Assembly (NCBI GenBank): GCA_011799875.1
Contig: CM022300.1
Span: forward strand, 167,851,837 to 167,915,836
Source of the DNA: Thinopyrum elongatum
Lineage: Eukaryota; Streptophyta; Magnoliopsida; Poales; Poaceae
DNA: 64,000 nt
Reading direction: 5' to 3'
This document shows positions 10,041-20,931 of the stretch, piece after piece; position 1 is the first letter of the stretch, and every line of letters begins with the position of its first letter. Made by a program: the position numbers and the translations under genes. Under the pieces are notes generated by a model that was given only the letters and a program-made list of their open reading frames with translations, had not been told where the DNA came from and did not search any database.

Positions 10041-11560
10041 GCGCTTCTACATCTCCTTGAGGGTCTGAGGCGGGCTCATCCTTTCTATTGCCTTGATCTT
10101 CTCAGGGTTAGCCTCAATCCCCCTGTGTGACACCAAGAAGCCCAACAGCTTGCTGGACGGGACCCCGAACACGCATTTCTCCAGATTTAGCCTTAGGTTC
10201 ACCTTGCGCAGGTTGGCGAATGTCTCCTCTAGGTCCTCAATGAGGGTCCTTGCTTCCCGCGACTTGACCACAATGTCTTCGACGTATGCCTCCGCATATC
10301 GCCCCAGTTGCGGCCCCAGCGCGATGTGCATCAGCCGCTGGAAGGTTGCACCGGCATTCACAGCCCGAAGGGCATGCAGGTGTAGCAATACACGCCACAT
10401 GGGGAGATGAAGGACGTCTTCTCGACGTCCTTCGTTGCCATCTTGATCTGATGATACCCTGAGAAAGCGTCCAAAAAGCACAACAGATCGCACTCGGCGG
10501 TGGAGTCCATGATCTGGTCAATGCGTGGAAGCAGAAAGGGGTCCTAAGGGCAGGCCTTGTTGAGGCTCATGAAGTCGACACACATACGCTCCTCCCCCCG
10601 CTTTTTGGGGACAATCACTGGGTTGGCCAGCCAATCCGGGTGCCGCACTTCCCGAATAACGCTGGCCTCTTGTAGCTTATGGACCTCTTGGAGGATGAAC
10701 GCTTGCTTCTCTTGTGCTTGTCGTCGCGCCTTTTGCTTCACGGGGCGCACTCCGGGGCATACCCTCAGGAGGTGCTCGATCACCTCCCTTGGGACGCCGA
10801 CCAGGTCTGACGCCTCCCAAGTGAACATGTCCTTGTTCGGCCGGAGGAAGCCAACCAATGCCTCCTCCTGCTCCGGGGGAAGGCCGGCTCCTATGGTGAA
10901 GGTGGGGCTTGGATTCTCATTGTCGACCGTCACCTGTTTCGTCTTGGCCCGGTCCCGAGAGAACAATTGCTTTTTCTTCGTGGGCGCGGCCCCGAGGGCC
11001 TCCGGGGCGTCCGCCGCGCTTGGTCGAGAGGCCGCCGCGGCCCCGTAGGCGAGCTTGAGAGCTCGGACCATGTCCTTTGTGTCCCCGGCCACCGTGATGA
11101 TGCCGCTGCTGCCCGACATCTTGATGCGTTGTTGCCCGGATGAGTTGCCTCCATGAACTTGGGAGGGCCGGATACCCCAGGATGGCATTGTACGGGAGGC
11201 CCATGTGGGCGATGTTGAAGTCGATGAGCTTGGTGCGGTAATTGTCGCGCTTGCCGAAGGTGACGGGGAGGCGTACTTGCCCCAGGGGGCGATTGAGCCC
11301 TTGACCACCCCCGAGAAGGGCTTGGTGGGCGCGAGCTGGTCGTAGGTCACCTGGAGCAGGTCGAGGGTCTCCATGGAGAGGACGTTAAGGCCGGCGCCAC
11401 CGTCGATGAGGGTCTTGGTGACCGCGACGTTGCTGATGGTGGGCGTGCATAGCATGGGGAGCGCACCCGCAGCGACCGTAGTCTTGGGGTGATCCTTGAA
11501 GTCGAAGGTGATGTCGAGCTCAGACCCGGCGCGCCCCCGGGAGGCCTCATGCTGTGGCTG
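10041..11560 (-). pseudogene. Element A protease and reverse transcriptase
   Basis: The retropepsin-like motif DGGAGLNVLS lies near 11385-11412, followed by an alanine-rich linker, then the RT start (FLRPNKDMFTWEASD) and palm (HPDWLANPVIVPKK, CVDFMSLNKACP). A stop codon interrupts directly after KACP at about 10543, and a frameshift follows. The catalytic YxDD box reads YVED (in 10047-10493), so one of the two metal-binding aspartates is glutamate. The tether SKLLGFLVSHRGIEANP is well conserved. This RT should be inactive. Confidence 0.85.
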
Positions 11561-11639
11561 AGTAGCGCCCGACCGACAGAAGAACTGCTTGATGTGGTGG
11601 CCAGAGGCAGGCACCTGCGACCCGCCGATGATGCATGCG

Positions 11640-11945
11640 ACCGCGTGGGGCGCCGGAGCCATGAAGCGCGACGAACTGGCCATGGAGCTCCTCCCAAGAA
11701 GAGATCGAGGCGACTGGGAGGCCGTGAAGCCAAGATCAATGGGCTTCCGTGAGGGCCATGGGGAGCCAGTTTGCCATGGCCTTGTCATTGCCACCAGCCG
11801 CCTAGATGGCCTGCGCATACAGCTGGAGGAACTCCTCAGGGTCCGCAGCACCATCGTACCGCGGGAGCAGCGCTGGCCTGAACTTCGCGGGCCACCGCAC
11901 CCGGTGTAAGCAGGGAGTGAAGGCCGGGTAGCCCGCCGCGCTCCC
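11640..11945 (-). pseudogene. Element A gag remnant
   Basis: A short capsid-like stretch is readable on the minus strand: PAFTP, VRWPAKFRP, RYDGAADPEEFLQLYAQAI, a stop, then GGNDKAMANWLPMAL and SISSWEELHGQFVA. It corresponds to the middle of gag in elements B, C and G. The N-terminal part is missing (only about 120 bases lie between the primer binding site and this segment), and so are the C-terminal part and zinc motif, since coding passes quickly into the pre-protease region. Internal deletions are the likely cause. Confidence 0.7.
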
Positions 11946-12042
11946 GTAATCTTCGTGCGGCCAGACCGGCAGGACGGCGTCTGCAATGGAAACGGCGAGG
12001 TTAGGGCAGAGCGTGGTCGGTGAGGAGGCGGTGCTTCGACAC

Positions 12043-12063
12043 GCCCCTACCTGGCGCGCTAAA
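12043..12063 (-). other. Element A primer binding site region
   Basis: On the minus strand the bases after the 5' LTR read TTTAGCGCGCCAGGTAGGGG. The same GCGCGCCAGGTAGGGG follows the 5' LTR of element C (26608-26623). The conserved position and sequence mark the tRNA primer site; I do not assign the tRNA. Confidence 0.65.
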
Positions 12064-12942
12064 TGTCGGATTCAGGGCTCCGCAGACCTAATAAGGTTCG
12101 AACTCTGGAGCGTGTGCGAAGATCTGAAGCAACCCAAGTCTCGAGCTCTCCACCCTACGGCCTAGCCTCGTCGAGCTCACGCGAGTGGGGAAGAAGATGA
12201 ACACAGCAGTTTACCCATGTTCGGGCCACCTTGCAGTGTAAAACCCTACTCCTGCTTTGTGGTGGATTGGCCTCATGAGGAGGCTGAGGACAAACTTGTA
12301 TAGTGGTTTGAGCAGCCTCGCGAGGGCTTAAGTGATGAGGGTGGAATGGATCTCCCCCTCTCTATGATGGTGGCTAACCTATATTTATAGTGGCCTTGGT
12401 CCTTTTCCCTCAAAACTTAGGCGGGAAGGGATCCCAAAATGGCCAATTTGAAAGGGGACAAGAAGTACATCTAATCCTGATGAAAGCTGGTCTTCGTCTG
12501 CAAAGCTTCTGGTCGTGACACAGCGGTGTGCTCGGCGATGACATCCGTCCTGGCGAGCTCGTGGTCTTGGTCTTGTTGCACCGAAATGGAAACCTTTGGG
12601 GGATTCCTTGGGAACCCGCGTCTGTCCTTGCCTCCTTAGCACCGAAAGGGAAACTGCCTCCTCTGCGCCCGCTGGCGCCCGCGTGGCCTTGGTCATCATG
12701 GCTCACATCATCATAGCCTTGTGAGGCTGGGTACCTGCATAGAAATCTCCGCTCTTCGGGAGGCAACCTGAGGAGGCCGCTCCTCTAGAGGTCTTGATGC
12801 CGTCCGCCTCGCAAGGCTAGGGGCCCTCACGAGGGCCTTGCCTTGGAGTCGTTGTAGCTGGGCAATACAAGGCCATCGATGGGCCCACGCTCTGGGCTAC
12901 AGGCAGGCAGATCTGGGTACCCCCGATCCCAGAACACCAACA
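12064..12942 (-). repeat. Element A 5' LTR (right copy)
   Basis: It runs TGTCGGATT to CACCAACA, with intact TG and CA termini and a length equal to the left copy. TATAAATA is at 12382-12389 on the minus strand. The conserved R/U5 block lies at 12205-12268. Confidence 0.92.
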
Positions 12943-12947
12943 GCACC
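12943..12947. repeat. Target site duplication of element A, right copy (GCACC)
   Basis: It matches 4259-4263 exactly. Element B coding resumes immediately after it in the frame that was interrupted at 4263. Confidence 0.9.
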
Positions 12948-13539
12948 CACCTGGGAGCATCTCAAGTACGTGATTGAAATGCACTTTCCCAGGGAGGAAG
13001 CCACCGACAACACTGTGGAGTATGAAGGACTGCTTGTCGGGCTCAGAATCATAGTGGAGTTGAGAATCAGGAAGTTGATCATCCGAGGAGACTCGCAACT
13101 TGTAGTGAAGCAAGTGGACAAGGATTACCAGAGCCCATTGATGGAGGCATACATGGATGAAGTGAGGAAATTGGAAGAGCACTTTGACGGTTTGCAAATA
13201 GAGCACGTTCCTCGTGCGGAAAACAACATTGCTTATCAGCTGTGAAAATGTGTTGCGCAGAAGCTACCTGTGGAACCAGGGACTTTTGTGCTCCATTTGA
13301 ATCAACCAACAGTTGCCCCGTAAACAAGAGCCAAGAAGAGAAGAAAGATAAGCTCTGGCAAATATTTTTCGGCAGAGCTTCCCGAAGCCGCCAATGAAAA
13401 TGTTGCCAGGAATGATAATGCATTTGCTGGTGAGTAGTGGCCTCGAGCAGAGTCTTAGATTCTTGCCGTCGAGGGTAGCGCTCCTGAGGCCGAAGAAATG
13501 CCTTTAGTCCTTGCCGTCGAGCCGCAAGATCCGACATGG
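12948..13539 (+). pseudogene. Element B second RNase H, right part, and linker
   Basis: This continues the interrupted pol frame with EHLKYVIEMHFPRE, then TVEYEGLLVGL, IRKLIIRGDSQLVVKQ and HVPRAENN. These match the archaeal-like second RNase H typical of Tat elements (aspartate/glutamate positions in RGDSQLV and EYEGL). A stop follows AYQL near 13243, and further stops lie at about 13321 and 13436. The linker then leads to integrase. Confidence 0.8.
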
Positions 13540-14759
13540 GCCCAACAGATAGTTCAGTTTCTTCAAATAGGAGAACTTCCCAAGGAACAAGAGCAGGCTA
13601 AGAAAGTAGCCCATCAATTGAGTATGTAACAGTTTGTGGACAACATCCTGTGCAGAAAGAGACCGAACATAGTGAAATTGAAATGCATTTTCCGGGAAGA
13701 TGGGCTGAAATTGTTGGCAGAAATACATGGAGGCATCTATGGTTCCCATATAGGATCAAGAGCCCTTGTCGGGAAGGCTTTCTGGCATGGTTTTTATTGG
13801 CCCACTGCCCTCCAAGATGCAACTGGGCTAGTAACGAGATGTGAAGCATGATAGTTCCATTCGAAGAATATACATCAGTCGACACTAGCCCTCCAAACAA
13901 TTCCTCTCTCCTGACCTTTTTTGGTCTGGGGCCTCGATATCTTGGGCCCCTTCCCCCGTGCTACCGGGGGCTTTGAGTTCTTGTATGTCGCCATCGACAA
14001 GTTCACAAAGTGGCCAAAAGTAGAGCCAGTGAGGAATTTAACTATGCAGTCAGCCGTCAAGTTCTTCAAACGACTGGTTTGCCGCTTTGGGGTTCCAAGT
14101 AGAATCATGACTAATAACGACACACAATTTACGTGTCGCGCCTTCATGCAGTACATCCATAGCCTTGCTTCGCATCTGTTGCTCACCCAAAGAGAAACGG
14201 GCAAGCAGAAAGGATGGATGCTGAAGTGTTGCACGGGCTCAAGACAAGAACTTTTGACAGGCTGCACAAGTGCAGGAGGCGTTGGATTGATGAGTTGCCA
14301 GTGGTTCTTTGGTCACTCGGGACGACACCAAATCGAGCTACTGGCCAAACACCCTTCTCCCTAGTATATGATGCAGAAGTGGTGCTACCCACGGAACTCA
14401 TATACGGGTCACCTCCAGTACTTGCCTACGATGAAGTAGCGCAAGAGCAGCGCCGGCATGATGATGCTGTGCTCCTCGAGGAAGATCGTCGTTGGGCAGC
14501 TGTGCGAGCTGCACGCTACCAGCAAGCCTTGCACCACTATCATAGCCGCAAGGTTCATGCGTGAAGCCATGAGGAAGGCGACCTTGTCCTTCGGCGTGTT
14601 CAATCCACCAAGGGAACAAACAAGTTGACGCCAAAGTGGTCAGGCCCTTACTGGGTAGTGCAAGTCACCAGACCCGGCGCAGTCCGTCTGGAGACCAAAG
14701 ATGGCATTCGTGTGCAAAACTCATGGAATATTGATGATCTTCGCAAGTTCTATCCATAA
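13540..14759 (+). pseudogene. Element B integrase
   Basis: The zinc-binding domain (EIHGGIYGSH near 13720) ends with TRCEA and two consecutive stops (TGA TAG at 13849-13854), so the last cysteine of H-H-C-C has become a stop. The core (VAIDKFTKW near 13990) has TNND where TDNG is expected, losing the second catalytic aspartate. A frameshift near 14175 moves the E-containing half to another frame (14214-14564, AEVLHGLKTRTFDR). The C-terminus ends RKFYP before TAA at 14757. No activity is expected. Confidence 0.85.
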
Positions 14760-15593
14760 GGCACCGTTGCCGGGCCCTGTCTTGGCAACCCCTTTTGTAC
14801 AAGCATAGTCTCAACGGCTTGTAACCCTTTGTACAAAGCCAGGCGCAGATCCTGTGCATATCTGAATAATGCTAAGTGCTCCACATACTTTCATGCATGC
14901 TTACTCATGTATTAATGCATAACATAGTATGATAGCGCTTTGCTCGAATGAAATGACTAACATACAGGCAAGGTCTCCGCATTACCATATCTCTCCTTTC
15001 TGTTTTTTACAAATGTAGAAGGATTCCGCGCGTACATGTTTCCTGGGAAGGAATGAAGATGGAATGTTCGGATAAACGACGTTTCATGTTCATTTTCATA
15101 TGCGATAAGAAGTACATCAAAGAGAGATAAGTTGAATTTTTTTCAACTATAATTGCATTATTTCTCCTTGCATGTCTCTGTATTCGTACGAAATCCCTGC
15201 ACACGGAGGGATCCTGTTGCATTTTGTCCTGCGCTCTAGCTCTGCCCCGAGTCCACTCGAAAGAGTTTGTGCAGCTGCATTCAAGACCAGCAAGTTGCTT
15301 TGCCGGTGGTCGTGCCCAGGCAAGCTTCTAGACAGCGTATGGTATGAAATTGAAAAATGTATGAAGGCAGAGACAAACAAGGAGAATAACTTACATTTAT
15401 CTGAGCACATCAGGTATCATACATTTATTGAAAATCGAAAAGTGCTCGATAATGCCTTTCTTGGCCCTCTCCTCCTAGGGTTTACGTCGAGGGCAAGGAG
15501 GGCAAAAGCACCCCGGGCGATCGCTCTGCCAGGGTCCAGCTGCAGATGATGGTGCTGCCGGTGCTTAGCTGGCGATGATGGTGCTGCCGACAT
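14760..15593. other. Element B post-pol spacer, 3' side of its antisense gene
   Basis: No gene is seen. The spacer starts with a CCGTTGCCGGGCCCTG block like that after pol in element C, and becomes AT-rich (14870-15170). The antisense gene from the other strand ends at 15594. A short imperfect repeat of GATGATGGTGCTGCCG occurs twice at 15545-15590. Confidence 0.5.
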
Positions 15594-16263
15594 TCAGCCA
15601 AAGTCTGAGTCGTCGTCTTCGGACTTGACGGTCGGAGACCCATCGTCGTATTCACCATCGGCGTCCTCCTCGTCACTGTCACTCGAGGAGGAGCTTTCGC
15701 CGTCGCTTGAGCTTTCCGCACAGCACCCTAGACGAGTGCCTGAAGGCCCGAAGATCTTCACTGAGAGCGCGTGGGCCTCCACCAGCTTGAAGTGGAGGAA
15801 GTGCCCCTTCGCCAAGTAGCAGGCGTGCGCGAAGGATTTCCCCCCTCGGGTGAGGTACATCACGCCATTGGTGAGGAACTCAACGTTCACCCAAACGGCA
15901 CCATTGATGCAACCATTCATGCACAACCACAACTGAGCGGCTGGTCCATCTCCATCACCCTGGCAAAGGGCGAGGAAGCCGTAGCCTGCTCCTCGGCGGG
16001 TCGCACAGCTCTACGATAAATTCGAGAGCGGTGTCCCTCATGTGGCCTTCCACCGGCGGCGAGGCCACCGGAGGCGAAACCACCAGCGCTCCGGTCCGAC
16101 CCGCTCGACCACGAGCACCGCGTCGACCACGAACTCACCCGGTGGCCCCGCCCCATGCGCTGGAGCCGGCCTCTATGGCCGGGGACGAAGCAGGAGCATG
16201 GTGCCAAGGAGAAGCTCTCGCCACCGCAGCGGAAGCACGAGTATGACCTCTTCCTCTCGCCAT
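15594..16263 (-). pseudogene. Antisense gene of element B: B3-like domain with acidic tail
   Basis: An ATG at 16263 opens MARGRGHTRASAAVARASP, a basic RGRG N-terminus like those in A and C. The B3-like region (about 16005-15720) appears in pieces: TALEFIVELCDPP, SRLRLP, WLCMNGCINGAVWVNVEF, NGVMYLTRGGKSFAHA, GHFLHFKLVEAHALSVKIFG, then TRLGCCAESSSDGE. The tail is Ser/Asp/Glu-rich and ends DDDSDFG before TGA at 15594. B3 features matched are the vmyLtrGwkkFa-like strand-loop and the final LSVKIFG strand. Frame changes and stops near 16140 and 15980 make it a pseudogene, although the C-terminal 112 codons (15594-15932) are open. Confidence 0.65.
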
Positions 16264-16332
16264 GGTGGTAGAAGATGCAAGAAGAATGGAGAAGGAGGAA
16301 GTGGATGGGCATCACCTCCCACGCCCTCCTTC

Positions 16333-16340
16333 TTTTTATA
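16333..16340 (-). promoter_or_regulatory. TATA box of the antisense gene in element B
   Basis: TATAAAAA on the minus strand is followed by an AAGAAGGAGGGCGT leader. It lies about 70 bases upstream of the ATG at 16263, a typical plant TATA-to-start arrangement on the strand opposite to gag-pol. Confidence 0.55.
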
Positions 16341-16639
16341 GGGGGAGGCGCGGGGGCTGGCTCTCCACTACCCTTGGGCAACCGCCCCGCTTCACCAATC
16401 CTGCACCCTGCATTACTAGCGGACGCTTTACACCATCGACCGCCCAGTCTCGCCAATCCGGCGTACTGGCTCCTCTGATCAAGGCGCTGCCACCACGACC
16501 GCCCTTCTGCACCAATCTGCGTCATGGGGGGGGGGGGTGGGAGGGAGCTCCTCTGATCAAGCGGTGTAGTGGAGCTCGCCTATACGTGTCAGCTCGCTTG
16601 GGAATAGATTATCTTTATCGAGACCCATCCTAATAGCGT

Positions 16640-17108
16640 GTCAAGCTAATAGGAGGTAGTTGGGTAAGTGATGCCTCATCCTTGCCAAGGCTCCTCCTCC
16701 TAACGACACCTAGCGATGCATTTAATGCATTTTGTCCTAACTAGCAGAGTAGGTATGTTAACAATGTTTCTATATAATCACCCTGTAATGACCTTTTTGT
16801 CACTGTGGTAACCCCTTGAGCTATAAAAGGAGGGCCAGGGCAACCTTTACAAGGGTTCGAACCCATTGCAACCCCACACATACGTATTCGTGTAGCTGCC
16901 CTCTCCTTGTGACTCGGGGGAGAGCGCTCCGTGTACTTGTGGACACATCCATCCAATACACTAAAGCAGGAGTAGGGTTTTACGCTTCCCAGCGGCCCGA
17001 ACCTGGGTAAAAACTGCAGCGCCTCTTGTTGTTCTTGCTCTTTGCATTGAGTGCACTCCCCCCATCGAACTAGAAAGGGGCAGCACTGTCCCATAGATCA
17101 CCGGCTCC
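16640..17108 (+). repeat. Element B 3' LTR, 5' part missing
   Basis: The segment aligns in order with the second half of the element C LTR: GCATTTAATGCA near 16717, TATAAAAGG at 16822-16830, then GTAGGGTTTTACGC and CCGAACCTGGGTAAAA near 16972-17015. No TGTC start or polypurine tract is found upstream, where the region beyond the antisense promoter runs directly into LTR sequence. A deletion probably removed the LTR's first several hundred bases. The 3' end is placed at the CA near 17108 with low certainty. Confidence 0.6.
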
Positions 17109-17129
17109 ACGCCGAGCGTTCTTGAGGAT

Positions 17130-18368
17130 ATATGAGAATTCATCTAGTCACTTTCATCATGTTTGTTTAATTCACGTTCATTAATTTGATAATTTGATAT
17201 GTGGGTGGACCGGTGCTTGGGTGCTGTACTTACTTGAACAAGCCTCCCACTTATGATTACCCCCCCTCACAAGCATCCGCAACTACAAAAGAAGAATTAA
17301 GATAAATCTAACCATAGTATGAAACATATGGATCCAAATCATTCCCTTATGGAATAGTGCGTAAACTAGGGTTTAAGCTTCTGTCACTCTAGCAACCCAT
17401 CCTCTAATTACTACTCCACAATGCCTTCCCTTAGGCCCAAAGATGGTGAAGTGTCATGTAGTCAACGTTCACATGACACCACTAAAGGAACCAATAACAT
17501 ACATATTATCAAAAAATCGAACGAATACCAAATTCACATGATTACTTATAACCGGACTTCTCCCATGTCCTCAAGAACAAAAGTAACTACTCACAAATTA
17601 TATTCATGTTCAAGATCAGAGGGGTATTGAATATCATTAAGGATTTGAACATATAATCTTCCACCAAATAAACCAACTAGCATGAACTACAAGATGTAAT
17701 CAACACTACTAGCAACCCACAGGTACCAATGTGAGGTTTTGAGGTAAAGATTGAATACAAGAGATGAACTACGGTTTGAGATGAGATGGTACTGGTGAAG
17801 ATGTTGAGGAAGATTGGTTCTCCCACGATGAGAGGATCATTGGTGATAACGATGGCTTTGATTTCCCCCTCCCGATGGGAAGTTTTCCCGTCGGAATCGC
17901 TCCGCCGGAGAGCAAAAGTGCTCCTGCCCAGGTTTCGCCTCGAGATGGCGGCGCTTCATCCCGAAACCTTCCTTCTGATTTTTTTTCTAGGTCAAATGGC
18001 ACCTTATAGTAGAAGATGGGCTTTGGAGGCCTGCCAGGGGCCCCACAAGTCTAGGGGCGCACCCTTGGGGGGCGCCCTCAGGCTTGTGGCTGCCTGGTGG
18101 GCCCCCTTTTGTTATTTCTTTCACCAGTATTTTTTATATATTCCAAAATAATTCTCTGTCAATTTTTAGCTCATTTGGAGTTGTGCAGAATAAGTGTCTC
18201 CGATATAGCGCTTTCCGGTCCAGAATTCCAACTGTCGGCAATGTCCCTCTTCATGTGACACTTGCAAAATAAGAGAGAAAAGGCACAAGAATTGTATCAT
18301 AAAGTGAAATAACAGTCCATAATGCAATAAATATCGACAAGAAAACATGATGCAAAATCGGCGTATCA
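17130..18368 (-). repeat. Element D 3' LTR
   Basis: The inner end is TATCA at 18368, giving TGATACGCCG as the LTR start on the minus strand. The outer end is uncertain between 17109 and 17190 because it abuts the diverged end of element B. The sequence is AT-rich with a GC-rich patch (17880-18100). Its ORFs have no recognised domains and are not called. Confidence 0.65.
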
Positions 18369-18383
18369 ACTCCCCCAAGCTTA
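18369..18383 (-). other. Element D polypurine tract
   Basis: On the minus strand CTAAGCTTGGGGGAGT directly precedes the LTR start TGATACG. This is the expected place and composition for the plus-strand primer. Confidence 0.7.
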
Positions 18384-18949
18384 GCCCTCGCTTGTCCTCA
18401 AGCGAAAGCCGATATCAATAATCATGACCACATGTTTAGAGAGAGAGAGAGGCATCGATAGAAACAAAATACCGACATGAAAGCATGATGGTCATTATCA
18501 TAACAGAAGATATCATCATAGTGCTTCTCATGCTAGAGTAACAATTCATTCACAAACTAAAGTATGAAACATAAACTTTATTGGAAACTAACAAACTATG
18601 GTTTCAGTCATTCAAACAATCACAATCCATCATATTTTCAGAAAGAGTCTATGCAAGAGCTTTGTTTAGCAAGTTCACATACTCAACTATCATTTAGTCT
18701 TCTATGATTGTTGACACTCAAGGCATATTTATAGAGCAAAAGTTTCAGTCAGACACACAGAAAGATATGGGCTTATGGTTTTGCCTCCCAACTTATTTAC
18801 CTCAAGGGAAATGTCAACAACAATAACTCATGATCACCTACACTCATGATCACAACGTCAGAACCATCTTCTACCGAGAAGGAACCACACCGACAAACAA
18901 AGGAGAAGAAACACATTCAATGCAATATAATGCACAACCAAATGAATGA
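18384..18949 (-). other. Element D 3' untranslated region, first part
   Basis: AT-rich non-coding sequence without ORFs. A short (GA)n run lies at 18439-18452. It belongs to the long 3' region of element D, which resumes after the repeat insertion at about 20932. Confidence 0.5.
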
Positions 18950-20931
18950 AATGTTATATTAAGGTACTGAATTGACCAAATGCAATCGTTAGTCATATTA
19001 ATTGAAGTGAAATTCAAACATATAGCAAATTCCAACTCCAAAACTAATTACCATATATTCCATAGTCATGAATTGTCCTAGTTGGAGATGTTAAGTTGTT
19101 CAAACATGCATGAACATGGCATAAAGAGATTCTTCATATTTTTCTGATCATTTTATATATATAAATTATTTTCATCTGAGTTACGCTTTAATTTATATGA
19201 ATTTTTGAAGTTTGGGCAAATTCCTGAAAATAAATAATCAATTAGATTTATTTAAAATCTAGAAATGGTTTACAGCGTCAGCACGACGTCAGTGTTGCGT
19301 CAACAAGTCAACACGGTCAGCCAGGCCAAACCTGACATGCAGGGCCCACTTGTCACTGACTGAGTAAGTTAACAGTATTGAAATTAGGCTAACTAAGCTA
19401 ATTAGCAGGTGTTGGGGCCCACTGTCAGTGTCAAAGGGGAGTTAGTGAGTAATTAGGCTCCTGGCAGGCAGGGCCCATCGGTCAGTGGCTCAGGCCGGCG
19501 AGGTCATCGCCGGCGATCTCTGGTCGCGGCTGTGTCCGCGCTACGGTCGACGGGAGCAGGGGCTGAGGCCACCGGGGCGTGGTCCGTGCTCACTCGCATC
19601 CAGGGGAGTTGGTGGAAGGTCTCTGGAGTACTGGAGCTCGCCGAAAAGAAGCTCACGATGGCGGCCGGAGTACGTCTTCAAGCGGGCGCATGCTACAGGG
19701 CACGGGGAAACCAGCTGAAGCGCGCTACGGGCTCCCACGGACTCTAGGAGCACACCAGGCTCAACGGTTTGAGCGCTGGGGCACGACAGTGCCATGCTCG
19801 GCGTCCATGGCGTACGACGGTGGTTGGTACCGTGACTTGTACGGTTATAGTATGAGAACGACGGAGAAGACAGAGGGAAAACAACCACGGCTCACATCGG
19901 AGACGATGGGATGGTCAGCTAGCTCTGGGAGGTCCTGGCTGCGTCGAATCGAAGACGGCGGCGCCAAATGCAGAGGACGAAGGCGATCTCGAGGATTATG
20001 TCACAGGGCACCCGGTGTCGCGTGGCTCGGCTTGGAGCTTCACGGCGGTGAGAAGATTCCGGTGGGCGTGGCGTTTGGGCGAGGGGGGCTCGGTGGCTAC
20101 ATCGAATGGCAAAGGCTCTCTTGGGGGTGCTCGGTAGTTGCGGGGGAGAGAGAGCAAAGGGGAGGAGAGCGACCAGAGGGCGAGGGGAGAGATAGGAGGC
20201 TGCAGGGCTTCTCCTGGCGCTCGAATGAGGACGGGGGAGGTGGCAGGAGGTGGAAGAAGGAGGTGGCCGCAACCGCGCACTACTGCTGGCACACAGCTGC
20301 TTCGGGGCGAGGGGAGGAAGAGGACGGGTGAGGTGCTGGTGGGCTGGGCCAAAACCTTTGCCAACTGCTGGCACACAGCTGCTTCGGGGCGAGGGGAGGA
20401 AGAGGACGGGTGAGGTGCTGGTGGGCTGGGCAAAAACCTTTGCCAGGTAAGGCCCAGGTACAGTTCACTCTTTCTACTTTTCTTTTTGTTTTGTTTTCTT
20501 TTTATTTCTTTCTTTTGCCACTATTTTCAAATTCAAATGAATTCAAAACAATGCCAAACTTTCTGTAAATATTTATGTGGCTTCACTGGACTTTTCCAAA
20601 AGCACACAAATATTTGAGAGAAATTTGAAAATAATTCTATATATTAAGAATATAAATCCAAACTCAAATATGATATGATTTAAATTCAGTGCCCAAAATG
20701 ATTCCACAAAATGTTCATCATTTTTGGTTGGGCTTAAAACCTTTTCCAAAATATAACCAACATTATTTGTGGCCATTTTGGAATCATTGTATACATTTTT
20801 AGGATTTTCCCCTTAATTTAATATTTTCCGAGGCTTTGAAAATCCCCTCATTTCAATTTCCTTTGAAATTAAAATGATGCATGATGATGCTCACTAATGC
20901 AATTATTACAAGCAACAATCTAGGGCTGTGA
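18950..20931 (+). repeat. Dispersed LTR-like repeat inserted in element D
   Basis: Composition changes from AT-rich element D sequence to a segment with GTCAGCACGACGTCAGTG-like text, GC-rich centre (19480-20450) and AT-rich end. It finishes near 20931 with CTAGGGCTGTGA, close to the GGGATGTGACA end I recall for a Triticeae repeat whose other end begins TGTGACGCC (compare position 45). It may be the same family as 1-830. The ORFs in its GC-rich part (19485-20331 and antisense) show no domain and are not called. Boundaries are approximate and no target duplication was confirmed. Confidence 0.4.
20282..20445. repeat. 82-bp tandem duplication
   Basis: The unit beginning ACTGCTGGCACACAGCTGC occurs at 20282-20363 and again at 20364-20445, with one substitution near the end. 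Such near-identity points to a recent local duplication inside the older repeat. Confidence 0.92.

Larger units (their letters stand above)
4264..12942 (-). mobile_element. Element A: complete-ended Tat-type Ty3/gypsy retrotransposon inserted in element B
   Basis: It is bounded by two 879-bp LTRs (4264-5142 and 12064-12942) and a perfect 5-bp duplication. Gag, protease, RT, RNase H and integrase remnants lie on the minus strand from right to left, followed by an antisense gene on the plus strand (5486-6378). Length is about 8.7 kb, shorter than expected because most of gag is deleted. By eye, the first 185 aligned LTR bases differ at about 17 positions, mostly transitions, so it is older than element C. 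Confidence 0.92.
831..17108 (+). mobile_element. Element B: decayed Tat-type Ty3/gypsy retrotransposon, split by element A
   Basis: The order of parts on the plus strand is gag, protease, (RT deleted), RNase H, second RNase H, integrase, long 3' region with an antisense gene, and a partial 3' LTR. Two RNase H-type domains in tandem, and a long spacer after integrase, are known traits of the plant Tat lineage of Ty3/gypsy elements. The 5' LTR and the start of gag are missing where the element meets the repeat at 1-830. Element A interrupts it at 4264-12942. The right edge near 17108 is approximate because the LTR end is diverged and abuts the LTR of element D. Confidence 0.8.

Noticed and set aside
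843..16640. A 5' LTR for element B
   Set aside because: No sequence resembling the B 3' LTR or a primer site was found upstream of its gag; the left end appears deleted.
18439..18452. (GA)n microsatellite
   Set aside because: Only about seven units; too short to be notable.
19485..20450. Multiple long ORFs on both strands, one of 250 codons
   Set aside because: They overlap in opposite strands, have low-complexity Gly/Arg/Glu or Pro/Ser composition, and lie in a dispersed repeat with a tandem duplication.
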